Source: Methyloversatilis sp. RAC08
GTDB lineage: Bacteria > Pseudomonadota > Gammaproteobacteria > Burkholderiales > Rhodocyclaceae
Length of the DNA stretch: 64,000 nucleotides
Direction: 5' to 3'
NCBI RefSeq assembly: GCF_001713355.1
Contig: NZ_CP016448.1
Location: 3,410,001-3,474,000, forward strand
In this document: positions 44,680-54,956 of the stretch, piece after piece
How positions within the stretch are numbered: the first letter of the stretch is position 1
How the letters are laid out: every line of letters begins with the position of its first letter
Translations under genes and position numbers: made by a program
Notes under the pieces: generated by a model
Database searches by the model: none
What the model saw: the letters and a program-made list of their open reading frames with translations, nothing else
What the model was told of the DNA's origin: nothing

Positions 44680-45213
44680 TTGAGCCGCAATTCAGTTTAT
44701 GGCATCAGCCGCGTGGATAACGAAGCCAGCCGGACGCATGGCTGGCTCGTGACCATCCAGCGACGTGGCGTGATACACCGCAAGCACTTCAGCGATGGCG
44801 TGTTCGGCGGCAAGCAGAAGGCGTTCACCGCTGCCAAGCAGTTCCGGGACGACATCATTGCAAAGTTTCCGCCGTTTTCGCTGCGGGAATATTCGAGCAT
44901 CGTCAAGAAGAACAATCGCTCCGGCGTCGTCGGGGTGTGCCGTTACTGTGCGTCGGAAACGCGCGACATGCCGGAAGAAAAACAGCGCTGGTTCTGGGTG
45001 GCTTCATGGCCACTGCCGTCGGGCCGGCGCAAGCGGGTGAAATTCTCGGTCAACAAGTACGGCGAAGAAGGTGCGTTCAAGATGGCACTGAAGGCGCGCA
45101 AGGACGCGCTCAAGAAGCTCGACGGCCAGTTCGATCCCGGCGCATCGCGCCGCGGTCGCCCGCGCCGTGCCAAGAACGACGAAACGCCGGTGGCCGAAGC
45201 GCGCGCTGCGTGA
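44680..45213 (+). CDS. AP2/ERF-like DNA-binding domain protein
   Basis: The start is TTG at 44680 (MSRNSVYGISRVDNE), because GGAAGGAG lies 7 nt upstream and no ATG fits. The 177-residue, basic product carries AP2-like strands (VDNEASRTHGWLVTIQRRGV, then GKQKAFTAAKQFRDDIIAKF) and a second copy-like segment (NNRSGVVGVCRY, then WFWVASWPLPSGRRKRVKFS, EGAFKMALKARKDA). The Lys/Arg-rich C-terminus (RRGRPRRAKND) has an AT-hook-like RGRP. It is likely a DNA-binding protein, possibly regulatory. It is monocistronic with a strong terminator. Assigned by pattern only; moderate certainty. Confidence 0.7.
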   Translation: MSRNSVYGISRVDNEASRTHGWLVTIQRRGVIHRKHFSDGVFGGKQKAFTAAKQFRDDIIAKFPPFSLREYSSIVKKNNRSGVVGVCRYCASETRDMPEEKQRWFWVASWPLPSGRRKRVKFSVNKYGEEGAFKMALKARKDALKKLDGQFDPGASRRGRPRRAKNDETPVAEARAA

Positions 45214-45226
45214 CCTTCGGTCAGCG

Positions 45227-45262
45227 AAAGAAAAAGGCGACCCGGGGGTCGCCTTTTTCTTT
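45227..45262. terminator. Bidirectional terminator between AP2-like gene and hemH
   Basis: A 17-bp stem (AAAGAAAAAGGCGACCC/GGGTCGCCTTTTTCTTT) with T runs on both strands separates the convergent genes. Confidence 0.92.
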
Positions 45263-45285
45263 GTCTCCAGCCGGGCAGTGCGCCG

Positions 45286-46383
45286 CTATTTCGGCGCACC
45301 GAAAGACTTCGCGCGTTCGGCCTGCAGCGCCAGCTGATCGGCGACCGGGCTCGCTTCGTCCCACCAGTGACCCAGTTCGCGTCGCACGATGCGGCCCAGT
45401 GCATCAATCCAGTCGGCACGCTCGTTCAGGCAGGCAATGTACTGGAAGGTCTTGCCGCCCTTGCCGATGAAGGCTTCGCGGTTTTCCACCGCGATCTCCT
45501 CCAGTGTTTCCAGGCAGTCGGCGACGAAACCCGGGCAGATCACGTCCACGCTCTGCAGGCCTTCCGCGGCGAGCTTCTCAAGCGTCGGCTGCGTGTACGG
45601 TTCGAGCCAGCGTGCCTTGCCGAAGCGCGACTGGAAGGTGACCAGATACTGATCCTTCGCCAGCCCGAGCGCCTCGGCCAGCAGGCGGCCGGTCTTGTGG
45701 CACTCGCAGTGGTAGGGGTCGCCCTGTTCCAGATGGAAGTGCGGCACACCGTGGAAGGACATGACCAGCTTGTCCGCCCGGCCGTTCTTCGCCCAGTGTT
45801 CGCGCACGCTGGCCGCGAGCGCGCCAACGTAACCTGCGTCTGCCGCGAAGGCACGCAGATAGCGCAGCTCCGGCAGATTGCGCCAGCGCAGCAGCGTATG
45901 CGCCAGTTCGTCGATCATCGAGCCGGTCGTGCTCGATGCCGCCTGCGGATACATCGGCAGCATCAGGATGCGCGTGCAGCCATCCATCTTCATCTGCTGC
46001 AGCACGTCGCCGATGGCCGGATTGCCGTAGCGCATGGCAAATCGCACATCGATGTCGGGCTGACCTTCGGCAATCATCCAGCCGCGCAGCAACTTGGCCT
46101 GGCGTTCGGTATGCACGCGCAGCGGCGAGCCTTCATCGGTCCACACCGAGGCGTACTTTTCGGCTGACTGTTTCGGCCGCACATTCAGGATGATGACATT
46201 CAGGATGAACCACCACACGGCCTTCGGGATCTCGACCACGCGGTCGTCCGACAGGAACTGCTTCAGGTAGCGCCGCAGCGACGGGGCATCCGGCTTGTCG
46301 GGCGTGCCGAGGTTTACCAGCAACACGCCGGTGCGCGCGGGCTGGCCATGGGTGTAGGTCGGTTCGGCGTTGAATCGTGACAT
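45286..46383 (-). CDS. hemH: Ferrochelatase HemH
   Basis: This 365-residue enzyme inserts Fe2+ into protoporphyrin IX, the last step of heme synthesis. ATG 46383 (MSRFNAEPTYTHGQPARTGV) is chosen over an upstream extension that has no family resemblance. The signature LVMSFHGVPHFHLEQGDPYH contains the catalytic His, and the conserved Glu lies near the C-terminus (DCLETLEEIAVENRE). It is followed upstream by hrcA, 58 nt away, on the same strand; hrcA-hemH is a common pairing in this class. Confidence 0.96.
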   Translation of the reverse strand: MSRFNAEPTYTHGQPARTGVLLVNLGTPDKPDAPSLRRYLKQFLSDDRVVEIPKAVWWFILNVIILNVRPKQSAEKYASVWTDEGSPLRVHTERQAKLLRGWMIAEGQPDIDVRFAMRYGNPAIGDVLQQMKMDGCTRILMLPMYPQAASSTTGSMIDELAHTLLRWRNLPELRYLRAFAADAGYVGALAASVREHWAKNGRADKLVMSFHGVPHFHLEQGDPYHCECHKTGRLLAEALGLAKDQYLVTFQSRFGKARWLEPYTQPTLEKLAAEGLQSVDVICPGFVADCLETLEEIAVENREAFIGKGGKTFQYIACLNERADWIDALGRIVRRELGHWWDEASPVADQLALQAERAKSFGAPK

Positions 46384-46441
46384 GGGCTCGTTGGGGTTGC
46401 GGTGCGCGCATCCATGGCGCGCCCGGTTCGGGTGGTTCGGG

Positions 46442-47461
46442 TCAGGTCTGGCTGAGCGCGCTCGACAGCAGCTTGGCGGTGACGTCGACAATCGGAATGA
46501 CGCGCTCGTACGCCATGCGGGTCGGTCCGATCACGCCGACGCTGCCGACCACCTGACCCTGTATTTCGTAGGGCGCGGTGACCACGCTGCATTCGTCGAG
46601 CGGTGCCAGGCCGGATTCACCGCCGATGAAAAGTTGCACGCCTTCTGCCTGCTGAGACAGATCGAGCAGACTGGCCAGCTGGGTGCGCTGGTCGAACAGC
46701 GAAAAAAGCTCGCGCAGACGGGACATGTTCGATGCCAGATCATCCACCGCCAGCAGATTGCGTTCGCCGGAAATGACGTACTGGCCCTTGTCGCCGGAAA
46801 AGGCCTCGTTGCCCGCCTGCAGCGCAGCCGCCATCAGCGACGTCAGATCGCCATGCAGCTTTTTCAGTTCCGCCTGCAGCCGGCCGCGGATTTCCTCGAA
46901 ATCGAAACCGACATAATTCTGGTTCAGGAAATTGGCCGCGCTGACCAGTTCGGCCGGCGAGAAATTGCGCTCGGTCAGCAGGATGCGGTTCTGCACCTCG
47001 CCCTGATCCGTCACGATGATCAGCAGGATGCGCTTGTCGGACAGGCTGAGGAATTCGATCTGGCGGATGCGCACCATCTGGCGGCGCGGTGCCACCACAA
47101 TGCCGGCGAAATGGGTCAGTTGCGACAGCAGTTGCGAGGCCTGACCGACCAGCACGCGCGGATCGGCCGGGCGCAGTTCGCCCTTCAATTCGCTGATCTG
47201 GCCGGGCTCCAGGGGCTGCACCGACAGCAGGCTGTCGACGAAGAACCGGTAGCCGCGCGGCGTCGGAACGCGTCCGGCCGAGGTGTGCGGGCTGGTGATG
47301 AAGCCCAGTTCTTCCAGATCCGACATCACGTTGCGTATCGTGGCCGGCGACAGGTCCAGTCCCGAATACTTTGAAAGCGTGCGGGAGCCGACTGGCTGGC
47401 CGTCGGCGATGTAGCGTTCGACCAGGGTTTTGAGCAGCAGTCTGGAGCGGTCTTCGAGCAT
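46442..47461 (-). CDS. hrcA: Heat-inducible transcription repressor HrcA
   Basis: This 339-residue repressor has an N-terminal winged helix ([20 protein letters not shown], then [20 protein letters not shown]) and a C-terminal GAF-like domain with the family's [15 protein letters not shown]. HrcA binds CIRCE and depends on GroEL for folding. No CIRCE element is seen before grpE or dnaK, where sigma-32 sequences are found instead. The likely target (groESL) is outside the window. Confidence 0.96.
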   Translation of the reverse strand: MLEDRSRLLLKTLVERYIADGQPVGSRTLSKYSGLDLSPATIRNVMSDLEELGFITSPHTSAGRVPTPRGYRFFVDSLLSVQPLEPGQISELKGELRPADPRVLVGQASQLLSQLTHFAGIVVAPRRQMVRIRQIEFLSLSDKRILLIIVTDQGEVQNRILLTERNFSPAELVSAANFLNQNYVGFDFEEIRGRLQAELKKLHGDLTSLMAAALQAGNEAFSGDKGQYVISGERNLLAVDDLASNMSRLRELFSLFDQRTQLASLLDLSQQAEGVQLFIGGESGLAPLDECSVVTAPYEIQGQVVGSVGVIGPTRMAYERVIPIVDVTAKLLSSALSQT

Positions 47462-47605
47462 GACTTCGCGGTTTGGGTACGCTTCCGGCTTCAGATTCTA
47501 GAACGGTGCCGCGGGTGCGACGGTGTCAGGCCCGGATATTGACACAGGCCGGCCCGCTCTCGTCGGCTTCGCGGTCGATCGCGGCCTTTGTGGTTTAATT
47601 CGGCG

Positions 47606-48496
47606 ATGGATAAAACCCCACCGTCGTTCGGCTGCGTCGCCCTGATTGGCAAGTACCAGAGCGCGGAAGTGGGCGAATCGATGCGCACGCTCGCGCACTG
47701 GCTGCGCGATTCCGGCCGCGAAGTGCTGATCGAGCAGGATTCGGCAGATGCCTTGTCCGGCAACGATTTCGAGCCGGCTGCATTCGACGGCATCGGCCGC
47801 CGCGCCGGGCTGGCGGTGGTGATCGGCGGCGATGGTTCGCTGATCAGCGCGGCCCGCAAGCTGGCGCCGCACGATGTGCCGCTGGTCGGCGTCAATCAGG
47901 GCAGACTGGGTTTTCTGACCGATGTCGCCCGATCCAACATGCTGTCGGCGATGGAAGCCCTGATGGCAGGGCAATTCACCCGCGAGCGCCGTGCGCTGCT
48001 GCAGGCCGGCGTGCTGCGTGACGGGGAGTCGGTTTTTTCGGCGCTGGCGCTCAATGATGTCGTGCTGTCCAAGGGCGACCTGGGCCGCATGATCGAGTTC
48101 GAAGTCCGGGTGGACGACGAATTCGTATACAGCCAGCGCTCCGACGGGCTGATCATTTCCACGCCGACCGGTTCGACTGCGTATTCGCTGTCGGCCAACG
48201 GCCCGATCGTGCATCCGTCGCTCGGAAGCATGCTCATCGTTCCGCTGTGCCCGCACGCCTTGTCGTCGCGACCGATTGCGCTCAGTGACAGTTCGGTACT
48301 CGATGTCCGGCTGTTTCTGCGGCATGACGCGCGCGCCCATTTCGACGGCCAGGAACATTTCAATCTGCAGGGTGGCGACTGTCTGCGCATCGAGCGATCA
48401 CCCCATTGCGTGACCCTGATGCATCCTCCCGGCTACAGCTACTTTGCCATGCTGCGCGAAAAGCTCCGCTGGAGCGAAGCGCCGAAAGAGGCCTGA
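47606..48496 (+). CDS. nadK: NAD kinase
   Basis: This 296-residue cytosolic enzyme makes NADP from NAD and ATP. It has the GGDG motif (VVIGGDGSLISAARK), NQGRLGFLTD, and the NE/D-type loop followed by the DGLIISTPTGSTAYSLSANG signature. Starts at ATG 47606. It is divergent from hrcA (145 nt) and upstream of recN, a conserved gene pair (nadK-recN). Confidence 0.97.
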   Translation: MDKTPPSFGCVALIGKYQSAEVGESMRTLAHWLRDSGREVLIEQDSADALSGNDFEPAAFDGIGRRAGLAVVIGGDGSLISAARKLAPHDVPLVGVNQGRLGFLTDVARSNMLSAMEALMAGQFTRERRALLQAGVLRDGESVFSALALNDVVLSKGDLGRMIEFEVRVDDEFVYSQRSDGLIISTPTGSTAYSLSANGPIVHPSLGSMLIVPLCPHALSSRPIALSDSSVLDVRLFLRHDARAHFDGQEHFNLQGGDCLRIERSPHCVTLMHPPGYSYFAMLREKLRWSEAPKEA

Positions 48497-48550
48497 GCTT
48501 CTCCCGTTCCGCCCGACTTACATCACCGATCCGAATCCTCACTGCGCTGC

Positions 48551-50218
48551 ATGCTCGAACGCCTTTTCATCCGCGATTTCATCCTGGTCGACCAGCTCGA
48601 ACTCGATTTTTCGGCCGGCTTCGGTGCGCTGACCGGTGAAACCGGGGCCGGCAAGTCCATCCTCGTCGATGCGCTCGGCTTGCTGCTCGGCGCGCGCGCC
48701 GACGCATCGGTCGTGCGGCTCGGACGGGAGCGCGCGGAGCTGTCGGCCGAATTCATGCTGGCACCGGACAGTCCGGCGCGCGACTGGCTGGCTGCGCAGG
48801 ATTTCGAATGCGACGGCGACCGGGTCATCGTGCGACGGGTGATCGACAGCGGCAGCCGTTCGCGCGCCTGGATAGGCGGCGCGCCGGCCGGCATCGCCCA
48901 GCTGCGCGAACTGGGCGGACTGCTGGTCGACATCCACGGCCAGCATGCGCACCAGGCCCTTATGCGCGAATCGGCGCAGCGCGAGTTGTTCGACCAGCAT
49001 GCCGGACTGCAGGCCGAAGTCGCTGAAGTCACGAGGCTTTATCGGGAATGGCAGGCGCGCGAGCAAGCGCTGGTGCGCGCCGTGCAGGACAGTGATGCGG
49101 CGCTGCGCGAGCGCGAACGCATGCAGTGGCTGGTCGATGAGCTCACTGCACTGGCTTTCGAACCCGCCGCCTGGGCGGCGCTGCAGCAGGAACACAGTCG
49201 GCTGGCACATGTCACGCAACTGCTCGAAGGCAGTGCCGAGGCGCTCGCGTTGCTGGAGGAAGGCGAGGTGGCGCTGGATGCGCAACTCGCTCACATCGCT
49301 GCCGTGCTGGGCCGATTGCAGGGTTTCGATGCCGCGCTGGGCGAATGCTGCAGCCTGATTGATTCGGCCTCGGCCCAGGTTGGCGAAGCCGCACGCGCGC
49401 TGCGCGCCTATGCACATCGGCTCGATGCGGACCCGGCTGCGCTGGCACGTGCAGACGATCGCATCGCGGCCGTGCTCGGCGCGGCACGCAAGTACCGCTG
49501 CGCACCGGACGATCTGCCGTCGCTTCTGGCCGACAGCCAGCTGCAGCTCGACCGGCTGGCTGCCGACGCAGATCCAGCCCGGCTCGAGCAGGCGCGCGAT
49601 GCAGCGCGCTCCGCCTGTCTGCAGGCGGCGACACGGCTGTCAGCCGCGCGCAAGCCGGTGGCCGCGCGCCTGTCGGCCGAGGTGACTGCAGCCATGGCCG
49701 AACTGGCGATGCAGGGTGGCCGCTTCGAAGTCGCACTTCAACCGCTGGCTGAACCGTCCGCCACCGGACTGGAAGAGATCGAGTTCCGTGTTTCTGCCAA
49801 TCCGGGGCAGCCGCTGGCACCGCTGGCGAAAGTCGCGTCGGGCGGTGAATTGTCGCGCATCGGACTGGCGATACAGGTGATCGCCAGCGCGCGCAGCGGA
49901 ACGCCGACGCTGGTGTTCGACGAGGTCGATGTCGGCATCGGTGGCCGGGTGGCCGAGGTGGTGGGGCGTCAGCTGGCGCGGCTGGGCAAGGCGCGCCAGG
50001 TGCTGTGCGTCACCCATCTGCCCCAGGTCGCAGCCCGCGCCGACTGGCAATGGTCAATTGCCAAGCGCAGCCTGGCGGGTCAGACAGTCAGTGCGGTGAA
50101 CGCGCTCGATGCCGCGGCGCGGATCGAGGAAATCGCACGCATGCTGGGCGGCGAGATCATCACCGAAACGACGCGGGCGCACGCGAAGGAAATGCTGGGC
50201 GAGCGCCCGGCGAACTGA
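48551..50218 (+). CDS. recN: DNA repair protein RecN
   Basis: This 555-residue SMC-like ATPase has an N-terminal Walker A (LTGETGAGKSILVDALGLLL), a long antiparallel coiled coil (about 150-380), and C-terminal signature and Walker B motifs (ASGGELSRIGLAIQVIASAR and TLVFDEVDVGIGGRVAEVVG). It tethers broken DNA for recombination repair. The stop codon touches the stop of the convergent fur gene, leaving no spacer for a terminator. Confidence 0.97.
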   Translation: MLERLFIRDFILVDQLELDFSAGFGALTGETGAGKSILVDALGLLLGARADASVVRLGRERAELSAEFMLAPDSPARDWLAAQDFECDGDRVIVRRVIDSGSRSRAWIGGAPAGIAQLRELGGLLVDIHGQHAHQALMRESAQRELFDQHAGLQAEVAEVTRLYREWQAREQALVRAVQDSDAALRERERMQWLVDELTALAFEPAAWAALQQEHSRLAHVTQLLEGSAEALALLEEGEVALDAQLAHIAAVLGRLQGFDAALGECCSLIDSASAQVGEAARALRAYAHRLDADPAALARADDRIAAVLGAARKYRCAPDDLPSLLADSQLQLDRLAADADPARLEQARDAARSACLQAATRLSAARKPVAARLSAEVTAAMAELAMQGGRFEVALQPLAEPSATGLEEIEFRVSANPGQPLAPLAKVASGGELSRIGLAIQVIASARSGTPTLVFDEVDVGIGGRVAEVVGRQLARLGKARQVLCVTHLPQVAARADWQWSIAKRSLAGQTVSAVNALDAAARIEEIARMLGGEIITETTRAHAKEMLGERPAN

Positions 50219-50683
50219 TCAACCCGGTTCGGATCGGCCGGGTTCGCGCTGCGGCTTCTTCTTGTTCGGGCAGGCTTCGGTCGTGCAATTGGCGAAAATC
50301 GTCAGTGCGTGGTCGTGCACCGCGAAGCCGTGGTCCTTGGCGACCTTGATCTGGCGGCGCTCGATTTCGGCATCGTAGAACTCTTCCACCTTGCCGCACT
50401 GGATGCAGACGAGGTGATCGTGATGGTGACCTTCGTTCAGCTCGAACATCGCCTTGCCGGATTCGAAGAAGTGGCGTTCCAGCAGACCGGCATGCTCGAA
50501 CTGGGTCAGCACGCGATACACGGTGGCCAGACCGATGTCCATGTCTTCCTGCAGCAGCGCCTTGTAGACGTCTTCCGCGCTCATGTGGCGCACATCCGCG
50601 CGCTGGAACAGCTCGAGGATCTTGAGTCGCGGCAGGGTGGCTTTCAGGCCGATGTTCTTCAGGTTGTGCGAGTTTGCGCTCAT
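50219..50683 (-). CDS. fur: Ferric uptake regulator Fur
   Basis: This 154-residue repressor has an N-terminal winged helix ([40 protein letters not shown]) and metal-binding sites with [17 protein letters not shown] (Fur HHDH and CxxC) and C-terminal Cys/His. It represses iron-uptake genes with Fe2+. ATG 50683 ([15 protein letters not shown]) is the usual Fur start; a TTG at 50707 is also in frame. The Fur box at 9701-9719 is a possible target. fur is divergent from bamE, as is usual. Confidence 0.96.
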   Translation of the reverse strand: MSANSHNLKNIGLKATLPRLKILELFQRADVRHMSAEDVYKALLQEDMDIGLATVYRVLTQFEHAGLLERHFFESGKAMFELNEGHHHDHLVCIQCGKVEEFYDAEIERRQIKVAKDHGFAVHDHALTIFANCTTEACPNKKKPQREPGRSEPG

Positions 50684-50691
50684 GGGCAAGG

Positions 50692-50719
50692 CTGACGGCA
50701 ATATCAAGGTCGCTATAAT
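50692..50719 (+). promoter_or_regulatory. Sigma-70 promoter of bamE
   Basis: CTGACG-N16-TATAAT (perfect -10 at 50714-50719) lies in the fur/bamE spacer. Transcription would begin near 50726, about 73 nt before the bamE ATG. Confidence 0.65.
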
Positions 50720-50798
50720 ATAGACTTTCGTCTCCCGTCCGGCGTCGCGCCGCGAACGGGCTGATCTGCCCGAAGCCCTAACCGAGTCCCGTCCAGCG

Positions 50799-51245
50799 AT
50801 GTCCTTCGCCCCCGTGGTAGTTGTCCGCTATGTTCTTGCCGCCCTTTTACCGGTGCTCGCGGGATGCACCAATGTGCCGTCGACGCTCGATGTGACCAAT
50901 CGTCTTAACCCGTTCCGCATCGATATCCGACAGGGCAACCTGGTGACGCAGGAAATGGCTTTCCAGCTCAAGCCCGGCATGTCGCGCGACCAGGTGCGTT
51001 TCGTGCTCGGGTCGCCGATGCTGGCCGACGTATTCCATCCGGACCGCTGGGACTATCTTTACTACTTCAAGCCGGGCAACAAGCCGGAAGACACCCAGCA
51101 GCGCCGCCTGATCGTCTATTTCGAGGATGACAAGCTGGTCAGCCTCGGTGGCGACGTGGTGGGTGCGGAAGAAGCCGATCTGAATCAGCCCGAGGCGCCG
51201 CGTACCCGCACGATAGATCTGGGCGAGGTCGTTGCGCCGAAATGA
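50799..51245 (+). CDS. bamE: Outer-membrane assembly lipoprotein BamE (SmpA/OmlA)
   Basis: This 148-residue lipoprotein has a signal peptide with lipobox LAGC (Cys at about 23), so it is lipid-anchored to the outer membrane. The BamE core ([20 protein letters not shown], then [31 protein letters not shown]) is complete. BamE stabilises BamA-BamD in beta-barrel insertion. It is upstream of dapB by 46 nt and may be co-transcribed. Confidence 0.95.
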   Translation: MSFAPVVVVRYVLAALLPVLAGCTNVPSTLDVTNRLNPFRIDIRQGNLVTQEMAFQLKPGMSRDQVRFVLGSPMLADVFHPDRWDYLYYFKPGNKPEDTQQRRLIVYFEDDKLVSLGGDVVGAEEADLNQPEAPRTRTIDLGEVVAPK

Positions 51246-51291
51246 CCCGACGCGGAGTCATCGCGGCACATTTCACGTTTGAAAGGATTCC

Positions 51292-52098
51292 ATGTCACCG
51301 ATGCGCATAGCGATCGCCGGGGCATCCGGCCGCATGGGCCGCATGCTGATAGAAGCGACGTCGCGTGATGAAGGCGCCCGTCTGGTCGCGGCCCTTGACC
51401 GTCCGGACTCGGCCGCCATCGGCGAAGACGCGGCCGCCTTCCTCGGCAGCCCGGCCGGCGTGCCGATCAGCAGCGATGTCGATGCGGCCCTGGCCGGGGC
51501 CGATTTCCTGATCGACTTCACCCGTCCGGAAGCCACGCTGGCCCACCTCGATGCCTGCCGGCGTCACAACGTAAAGATGATCATCGGCACGACCGGCTTC
51601 AGCGACGTGCAGCGCGCGCGGCTGGTCGAGGCATCGCGCGACATCGCCATCGTGTTCGCGCCGAACATGGCGGTCGGTGTGAATGCGGTGTTCCGGCTGC
51701 TCGACGTGGCTGCGCGCATCCTGAACAGCGGCTACGACGTGGAAGTGATCGAGGCGCATCACCGCATGAAGGTCGATGCGCCGTCCGGTACCGCGCTTCG
51801 CATGGGCGAAGTGGTGGCCGATGCGCTTGGCCGTTCGCTGGCCGACTGCGCCATCTATGGCCGCGAAGGGCATACCGGCGAGCGGCAGGACACGACCATC
51901 GGGTTTTCCACGATACGCGGTGGCGACATCGTCGGTGATCACACCGTGCTGTTCGCCGGTCTTGGCGAGCGCATCGAAATCACCCACAAGTCAGCCAGTC
52001 GCATGCCCTATGCGCTGGGCAGCCTGCGCGCCGCGCGCTGGCTGGTCAGCCGGGATAGCGGTCTGTACGACATGCAGGACGTGCTGGGACTGCGCTGA
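51292..52098 (+). CDS. dapB: 4-hydroxy-tetrahydrodipicolinate reductase DapB
   Basis: This 268-residue NAD(P)H enzyme makes tetrahydrodipicolinate for lysine and diaminopimelate. It has an N-terminal Rossmann GASGRMG motif, [17 protein letters not shown], the substrate-binding [20 protein letters not shown] (with the catalytic His/Lys pair) and a C-terminal fold. GAAAGGA lies upstream of ATG 51292. It belongs to the fur-bamE-dapB-carAB block. Confidence 0.97.
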   Translation: MSPMRIAIAGASGRMGRMLIEATSRDEGARLVAALDRPDSAAIGEDAAAFLGSPAGVPISSDVDAALAGADFLIDFTRPEATLAHLDACRRHNVKMIIGTTGFSDVQRARLVEASRDIAIVFAPNMAVGVNAVFRLLDVAARILNSGYDVEVIEAHHRMKVDAPSGTALRMGEVVADALGRSLADCAIYGREGHTGERQDTTIGFSTIRGGDIVGDHTVLFAGLGERIEITHKSASRMPYALGSLRAARWLVSRDSGLYDMQDVLGLR

Positions 52099-52188
52099 GC
52101 AGTGGCTACCGAGCCGTTCGCCCCCCGGTTCTTCAGCCCGCCGTTGTACGGCCGTTAATTCAGCAGGTTCCACCTGCCCCGGATTTCC

Positions 52189-54774
52189 ATGCACCCAGCG
52201 CTGTCCTCCCTGTTGCTGCAGCACCTCGGTCTGCCATCGATCGATGAAGCCGCAATCGCGCAATGGCTTGCCGGCACGCCGTCTGCCGCTGCGCTGGCAG
52301 AGTCGCTGCAGCGCATCGACCAATTGCTCGAAGCGGGTGACACGACCGATGCCTCGCGCCACCGCTGGCAGTGGGCGCCCGCGAGCTCGCGTTTCGAAGT
52401 TTCGGCGGAGTTCAAGGCAGCACTGGGTTACGGGCCGACCGATCTGCCGGACTCGCTTCCGGTATGGCGCGACATCGTGCATGCCGACGAAACCACCGCC
52501 TTCGACCAGTGGCTCGAAGACCGGCTGGTCAGCATGGCGGACGATGCCTCGCTGGACTGCCGGGTCCGCCATGCCGACGGCCGTACGGTCTGGGTCAGGC
52601 TGGAAGCCGGTGCAACCGAGCGCGACGAACGCGGCCGCGTCATCCGGGTATCGGGTTATCTCGGCCAGCTCGACGCTCGCCGGCAGGCCGAAATAGAACT
52701 GCTGCTGGCCAAGGAAAAGGCGGAAGCGGCCAGTCGGGCAAAGAGCGACTTCCTCGCCAACATGAGCCACGAAATCCGTACCCCGATGAACGGCATCATG
52801 GGCATGTCCGAACTGATGCTCGATACCTCGCTCGACAGCGAACAGGCCGAATACGTACGTGCCATCAAGACCTCGGCGGATGCCCTGCTGGTCATCATCA
52901 ACGACATCCTCGACTTTTCGAAGATCGAGGCCGGCAAGCTCGCCATCGAACAGGTCGAGCATTCGGTCGGGGAAGTGGTCGGCGACGCTGCGCGCGGCCT
53001 TGCCATCGCGGCGCAGCACAAGGGGCTGGAGATGTACTGCCGCCTGTCGCCCGATCTGCCGGTGCGCATGCTCGGCGACCCCGGGCGCCTGCGGCAGATT
53101 CTGGTCAATCTGATCGGCAATGCCGTCAAATTCACTTCGCGCGGTGAAATCGAGATCGGCTGCGAGACGACAGGTACACCGGTCGGCTGCGGTAGCGAGG
53201 TCGAACTGCACATCTGGGTGCGCGATACCGGGATCGGCATCGACACCGCGAAGCAGTCCGTGGTGTTCGAAGCGTTTGCGCAGGCCGACACGTCAACCAC
53301 GCGGCGTTTCGGTGGCACCGGGCTCGGACTCGCCATCTGCAACCGTCTGGTGTCCCTGATGGGGGGGCGTCTGTGGTTGGACAGCGTGCCCGGGCAGGGT
53401 TCGACCTTTCATTTCACGCTGCGCGGCACGGTGATCGAACAGGCCACGCTGCCGGCGCACTTTCGCCGCTTCGCGGGTCGCCATGTGCTGCTGATCGAAG
53501 ACCACCTGCCATCACGCGGCGTCGTGGCGGCCATGCTGGGCGACATGGGCGCCTCGGCGCTGGCGGTCAACTCGGTTCAGGCGGCGCGCCAGGCACTCAA
53601 GCAGGCACATGAATCAGGGCGCCCCTTTGACATCCTGCTGGTTGACCGCACCTTGCCGGATGCCGACGCCTTCGATTTCATTTCCGCCTTCTGCGAGGGG
53701 CCGAACCGGCTCAACCGCGTCGTGATGATGTTCAGCGGTTCCAATCAGGCGGCCGACAACGCGCACGCCCGCTCGCTAGGTGTGCGCGGCCGCCTGCACA
53801 AGCCGTTTTCGGCCAACGAGCTTGCCGGCGCGCTGGCCGAGGCACTCGCGACCCAGCCGGACGACCTTGCAGCGGAAATGGACGACTTCGCTTTTGCCAT
53901 TGGCGACCTCGATATCGAGCGCTCGCTGGCGCACGAAGGTATCGGCAGGGCGCGCAAGCGGCGTGTGCTGCTGGCCGAAGACAATCCGGTCAATCAGCTG
54001 GTTGCCGTGCGGACGCTGGAACGCGCGGGATATGTCGTAACGGTCGCGTCCAATGGTCAGGAAGCGCTGGATCTTCTGGAGCGCGACCACTTCGAGGTCG
54101 TGCTGATGGACGTGCAGATGCCGGTCATGGGCGGCATCGAGGCGACGCGCGCCATCCGTGCGCGCGAGCAGCGACGTTCCTGGGTGGTCGATACCGATAA
54201 CGTCCAGCACATGCCCATCATCGCGATGACCGCCAATGCAATGAAGGGTGACCGCGAGCTGTGCCTGGAAGAGGGCATGGACGATTACATCAGCAAGCCG
54301 GTCAAGGCGGACGAACTTCTGGCGACGCTGGAGCGTGTGCTGTCGCGCAGCGAATCCGACGGCACGCCGGTCAATACCGATTTCAACGGTTTGGTCGTCG
54401 ATGCGGAGCCGGCCGAACCGCCGGTGATCGATATTTCGCACACGCTGGAAACGCTTGAAGGTGACCGCGCGATGGCCTTGCGCGTGATCGATGTGTTCCT
54501 CGGCGAGCTGCCGGAACTGCGCAGCGGCCTCAATGTGTGCATCCAGCTGAAGGACAGTGCCGGCGTCGCCCGCATCTGTCATCGCCTCCGGGGTTCCCTG
54601 TCGGTATTCGGCGCAGCGCGGGCCGAAGCGGCTGTATCGAAGCTCGAGGACAGCGCCCGGTTGGGCGACATGCCGGCGCTGGTCGGCCAGCACGAGCGGG
54701 TGGATGTCCATCTCGCCCGGTTGTCCGAAGCGCTGCTCGACGCGCGCGATGCGGTGATGGCGCCCGCGGCCTAG
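52189..54774 (+). CDS. Hybrid histidine kinase (PAS-HisKA-HATPase-REC-REC-HPt)
   Basis: This 861-residue soluble protein is a self-contained phosphorelay. It has an N-terminal helical domain, a PAS domain (about 60-165, ending [20 protein letters not shown]), HisKA ([20 protein letters not shown]), and HATPase ([20 protein letters not shown]). Two receivers follow: the first is degenerate at the acidic pocket (LLIEDHLPS; Asp in LLVDRTLPD), and the second is complete ([22 protein letters not shown]). The C-terminal HPt has [14 protein letters not shown]. There is no membrane segment. It sits between dapB and carA, which are usually adjacent in this class, so it is an insertion into a conserved block. 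Ligand unknown. Confidence 0.93.
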   Translation: MHPALSSLLLQHLGLPSIDEAAIAQWLAGTPSAAALAESLQRIDQLLEAGDTTDASRHRWQWAPASSRFEVSAEFKAALGYGPTDLPDSLPVWRDIVHADETTAFDQWLEDRLVSMADDASLDCRVRHADGRTVWVRLEAGATERDERGRVIRVSGYLGQLDARRQAEIELLLAKEKAEAASRAKSDFLANMSHEIRTPMNGIMGMSELMLDTSLDSEQAEYVRAIKTSADALLVIINDILDFSKIEAGKLAIEQVEHSVGEVVGDAARGLAIAAQHKGLEMYCRLSPDLPVRMLGDPGRLRQILVNLIGNAVKFTSRGEIEIGCETTGTPVGCGSEVELHIWVRDTGIGIDTAKQSVVFEAFAQADTSTTRRFGGTGLGLAICNRLVSLMGGRLWLDSVPGQGSTFHFTLRGTVIEQATLPAHFRRFAGRHVLLIEDHLPSRGVVAAMLGDMGASALAVNSVQAARQALKQAHESGRPFDILLVDRTLPDADAFDFISAFCEGPNRLNRVVMMFSGSNQAADNAHARSLGVRGRLHKPFSANELAGALAEALATQPDDLAAEMDDFAFAIGDLDIERSLAHEGIGRARKRRVLLAEDNPVNQLVAVRTLERAGYVVTVASNGQEALDLLERDHFEVVLMDVQMPVMGGIEATRAIRAREQRRSWVVDTDNVQHMPIIAMTANAMKGDRELCLEEGMDDYISKPVKADELLATLERVLSRSESDGTPVNTDFNGLVVDAEPAEPPVIDISHTLETLEGDRAMALRVIDVFLGELPELRSGLNVCIQLKDSAGVARICHRLRGSLSVFGAARAEAAVSKLEDSARLGDMPALVGQHERVDVHLARLSEALLDARDAVMAPAA

Positions 54775-54827
54775 GAGCCTGCCGCGCAGACTCCTGGCTG
54801 GCTCCTGCCAGCGGGGCGCCCGCGAAA

Positions 54828-54857
54828 TTGCGCGGCGCACCACCGGCAAGGTATAAT
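54828..54857 (+). promoter_or_regulatory. Promoter of carA
   Basis: TTGCGC-N18-TATAAT (perfect -10 at 54852-54857) predicts transcription start near 54864, about 93 nt before the carA start. The leader begins with a 7-bp stem GCGGGAG/CTCCCGC (54868-54896). Confidence 0.65.
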
Positions 54858-54956
54858 TCGACGATCAGCGGGAGCGCCCAGACCGGCGTCTCCCGCTTCG
54901 CATATGTGGCGCTTGCGTGCGCCGCCGTCCCCCGAACAGATTTCAGGAGTAAATAC

